A DNA stretch of 64,000 nt from a virus: positions 17,299 to 81,298 of IMG/VR virus record IMGVR_UViG_3300013212_000072; one strand, written 5' to 3'. Below, one piece after another: positions 62,433 through 64,000 of this stretch. A model generated the notes under the pieces. It was not told where the DNA came from and did no database searches. It worked only from the letters and a program-made list of their open reading frames with translations. The translations under genes and the position numbers were made by a program. Numbering within the stretch: the first letter of the stretch is position 1; the number at the start of each line of letters is the position of its first letter.

Positions 62433-64000
62433 ATGGCACAAGTAAATAAAATTTCTTCATTTAAGAGTTTTACTGAGGTTAAAAATCAGGAGGCTACAAT
62501 GAAACTAAGAGAAACAAACAATGTAAAAAGACAGGAAACTGTTGGTAAAATTGGAGCAATCCTTGACGAAATGGGGTTAACATCTCTATCTGAATTAGAT
62601 GAAGAGAAAAAACAAGCACTAATTAACAAAATGTTTGGAAATGTTTCTGAAGATGAAGCAGATGATATTGAAGCAGTGATTAATAAATTAGGAGAACCTA
62701 AAAAATTAGAAGAGGGAAATGCATTTATTTTTGCAGCCAGTAAAGCTAAGCAAGACGGAAAATCTGAGTTTGAATTTAATGGTAAAAAATACAAAGTAAC
62801 CATTAAAAAAGATACAGGTCTTAAAGAAGGTAATGCATTTGGAGATGCTGTTAAAAAAGCAAAAGAGGCTGGAAAAGATGAATTCGAATTCGATGGTGAA
62901 ACTTATAAAGTTGAAGAAGATTTAAATTTAAATGAAGGTTCACATGGAATGGCTAAAAAGATACTTCAATCTATCGTTGATGGAGATTCTTCAAGAGCAG
63001 AAGGTATTAAATTATCAAAAGATTTAGCTGATCATTTTTTAAACTGGATTAACACATCTGCATTCGGTAAGAAAAATGAAAACTTACCATTGAACATGTT
63101 AATAAATGCAAGTTTTAACTGGGGAATTGAAAGACAATTAGACCCTAAATTAAAAGGAGAACTTGAAGATTTAAAAGCATCTCAAAAGAAAAATGAATCA
63201 GTAGAATCTATTGATGAAGCTCGTTCAATTGCTAAAATTCAATATGACTGGTCTAAGTTAACAACTTCAATGCAAGCTACCGCACAGAATTGGAAAGCTG
63301 CTGAAGGTTCTGCTAAAGAATCATTACTTGGAAAATTAAAAGAAATGACTGCTCAAAAGAAAGCATTAGAAGCTGAACTCGATGCTACAATTGCTGATAA
63401 AGATAAAGATTTAGAATTGGTAGTCAGTGAAGCATTCTATAGATTACCAAAAGATGTTGTTGGAACTGAATTATATACTGCAAACCAAAACATGCAATCT
63501 CTTTATAGTAGACTTGCTGCCGGAAATGATGTTGACCCAAAAGACATAGATTCTATTATTAAATTATTACAACAAGTAAAATCTCTTACTAAAAAATTTA
63601 ATAGCAAAGAAGACGTTACCGATACTGTTTATGAGGCTGCTACAAAACAATTTGATGTAGACGTTGAAACGTTAATTAAAAATATTAAAAGCGGTTATGG
63701 TTGGATTGAGCCAGAATACGTCGTTGATAACTGGGACAATACGAGTAATGCTATTAGCTTTGATTTAGTTAAAGGAGAAGTTTACAAAAGATTATTCAGT
63801 GCTGGATTATTGTATCATTCTTCGGCTAACGGTAAAGATAAAGGAGCAAAAGTTAAATTAAGCGAATTAGGTGCTTTAGCATTAATGAAAGAATCTGTTA
63901 ATGAAGCTGAAAAGTTTAAAAGCACTAAAGATTTCTTAGATTTCTGCGAGGAAATCGATAGTATGCCAGAGAATAGAATCAAAAGAATCATGGGTAAAGA
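62433..64000 (+). CDS. Prohead internal protein with tandem repeats, 3' end cut by window
   Basis: The frame is open from the ATG at 62433 to the window end (522 codons). The N-terminus (MAQVNKISSFKSFTEVKNQE) resembles a capsid-targeting sequence. Two tandem repeats of about 37 residues follow (EGNAFIFAASKAKQDGKSEF and EGNAFGDAVKKAKEAGKDEF, each then F-x-G-x-x-YKV). LEEG, LKEG and LNEG flank them; these fit the L-x-E cleavage sites of T4 gp21-type prohead proteases. The rest is a long helical region. It is probably a core or internal head protein, processed during maturation. Confidence 0.7.
   Translation, partial: MAQVNKISSFKSFTEVKNQEATMKLRETNNVKRQETVGKIGAILDEMGLTSLSELDEEKKQALINKMFGNVSEDEADDIEAVINKLGEPKKLEEGNAFIFAASKAKQDGKSEFEFNGKKYKVTIKKDTGLKEGNAFGDAVKKAKEAGKDEFEFDGETYKVEEDLNLNEGSHGMAKKILQSIVDGDSSRAEGIKLSKDLADHFLNWINTSAFGKKNENLPLNMLINASFNWGIERQLDPKLKGELEDLKASQKKNESVESIDEARSIAKIQYDWSKLTTSMQATAQNWKAAEGSAKESLLGKLKEMTAQKKALEAELDATIADKDKDLELVVSEAFYRLPKDVVGTELYTANQNMQSLYSRLAAGNDVDPKDIDSIIKLLQQVKSLTKKFNSKEDVTDTVYEAATKQFDVDVETLIKNIKSGYGWIEPEYVVDNWDNTSNAISFDLVKGEVYKRLFSAGLLYHSSANGKDKGAKVKLSELGALALMKESVNEAEKFKSTKDFLDFCEEIDSMPENRIKRIMGK

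Overview
The window is part of a large, strongly AT-rich, T4-like myovirus genome. Every gene I can support lies on the + strand. Genes are packed tightly, and many stops and starts overlap by 1 to 20 bases. The T4-type identity rests on recognisable homologues of gp5 spike, gp53, gp25, gp6, gp7-like wedge, gp32, primase, UvsY and UvsW. The host is probably a member of the Bacteroidota. Most starts lack a Shine-Dalgarno sequence and have an A-rich leader instead, host-like promoters carry a TATATTTACAT core, and the spanin-like gene resembles those of phages of that phylum. The host call is inference.

Layout. 1-15.6 kb is an accessory and nucleic-acid metabolism region: a two-domain glycosyltransferase, a DEDDy exonuclease, three small paralogues with a UVR-like tail, DnaJ, PhoH, RNase HII, a UvdE-type UV endonuclease, dCMP deaminase and many small unknown genes. 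15.6-34 kb is the baseplate module: gp53, a hub protein, the gp5 spike, then gp25, gp6 and a gp7-like protein. A ribosomal protein S1-like gene and an amidoligase-like gene sit inside it. 34-52 kb encodes very large structural proteins and tail fibres, including three collagen-repeat fibres and three tandem paralogous tip proteins. 52-56 kb holds a spanin-like gene, a tail-tube-like gene and a small capsid-targeted protein. 56-62.4 kb is the replication and recombination cluster: RuvC-like nuclease, gp32, primase, UvsY and an interrupted UvsW. The window ends inside a prohead internal protein with tandem repeats.

Five homing endonuclease genes are present: four GIY-YIG, one of them broken, and one PD-(D/E)XK. 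The most interesting structure is around them. At phoH and at uvdE the endonuclease gene sits between a complete host gene and a second, diverged copy of that host gene's 3' end. These look like cassettes that carry their own replacement C-terminus. Three of the GIY-YIG genes also share an unusual leader. In it, a terminator-like stem has a large loop containing a segment complementary to the bases just before the endonuclease start, which gives a pseudoknot topology. Several other genes have a TATATAAT box held between inverted-repeat arms, with the start codon in or next to the 3' arm. That arrangement could make translation depend on which promoter is used.

Regulation appears to use two promoter classes. 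The first is a host-like box following near-identical terminators at 8.8 and 25.1 kb, with a third copy at 3.08 kb. The second is a recurrent GATATATAAT-type box in front of about 20 genes, a candidate phage-specific (late) promoter.
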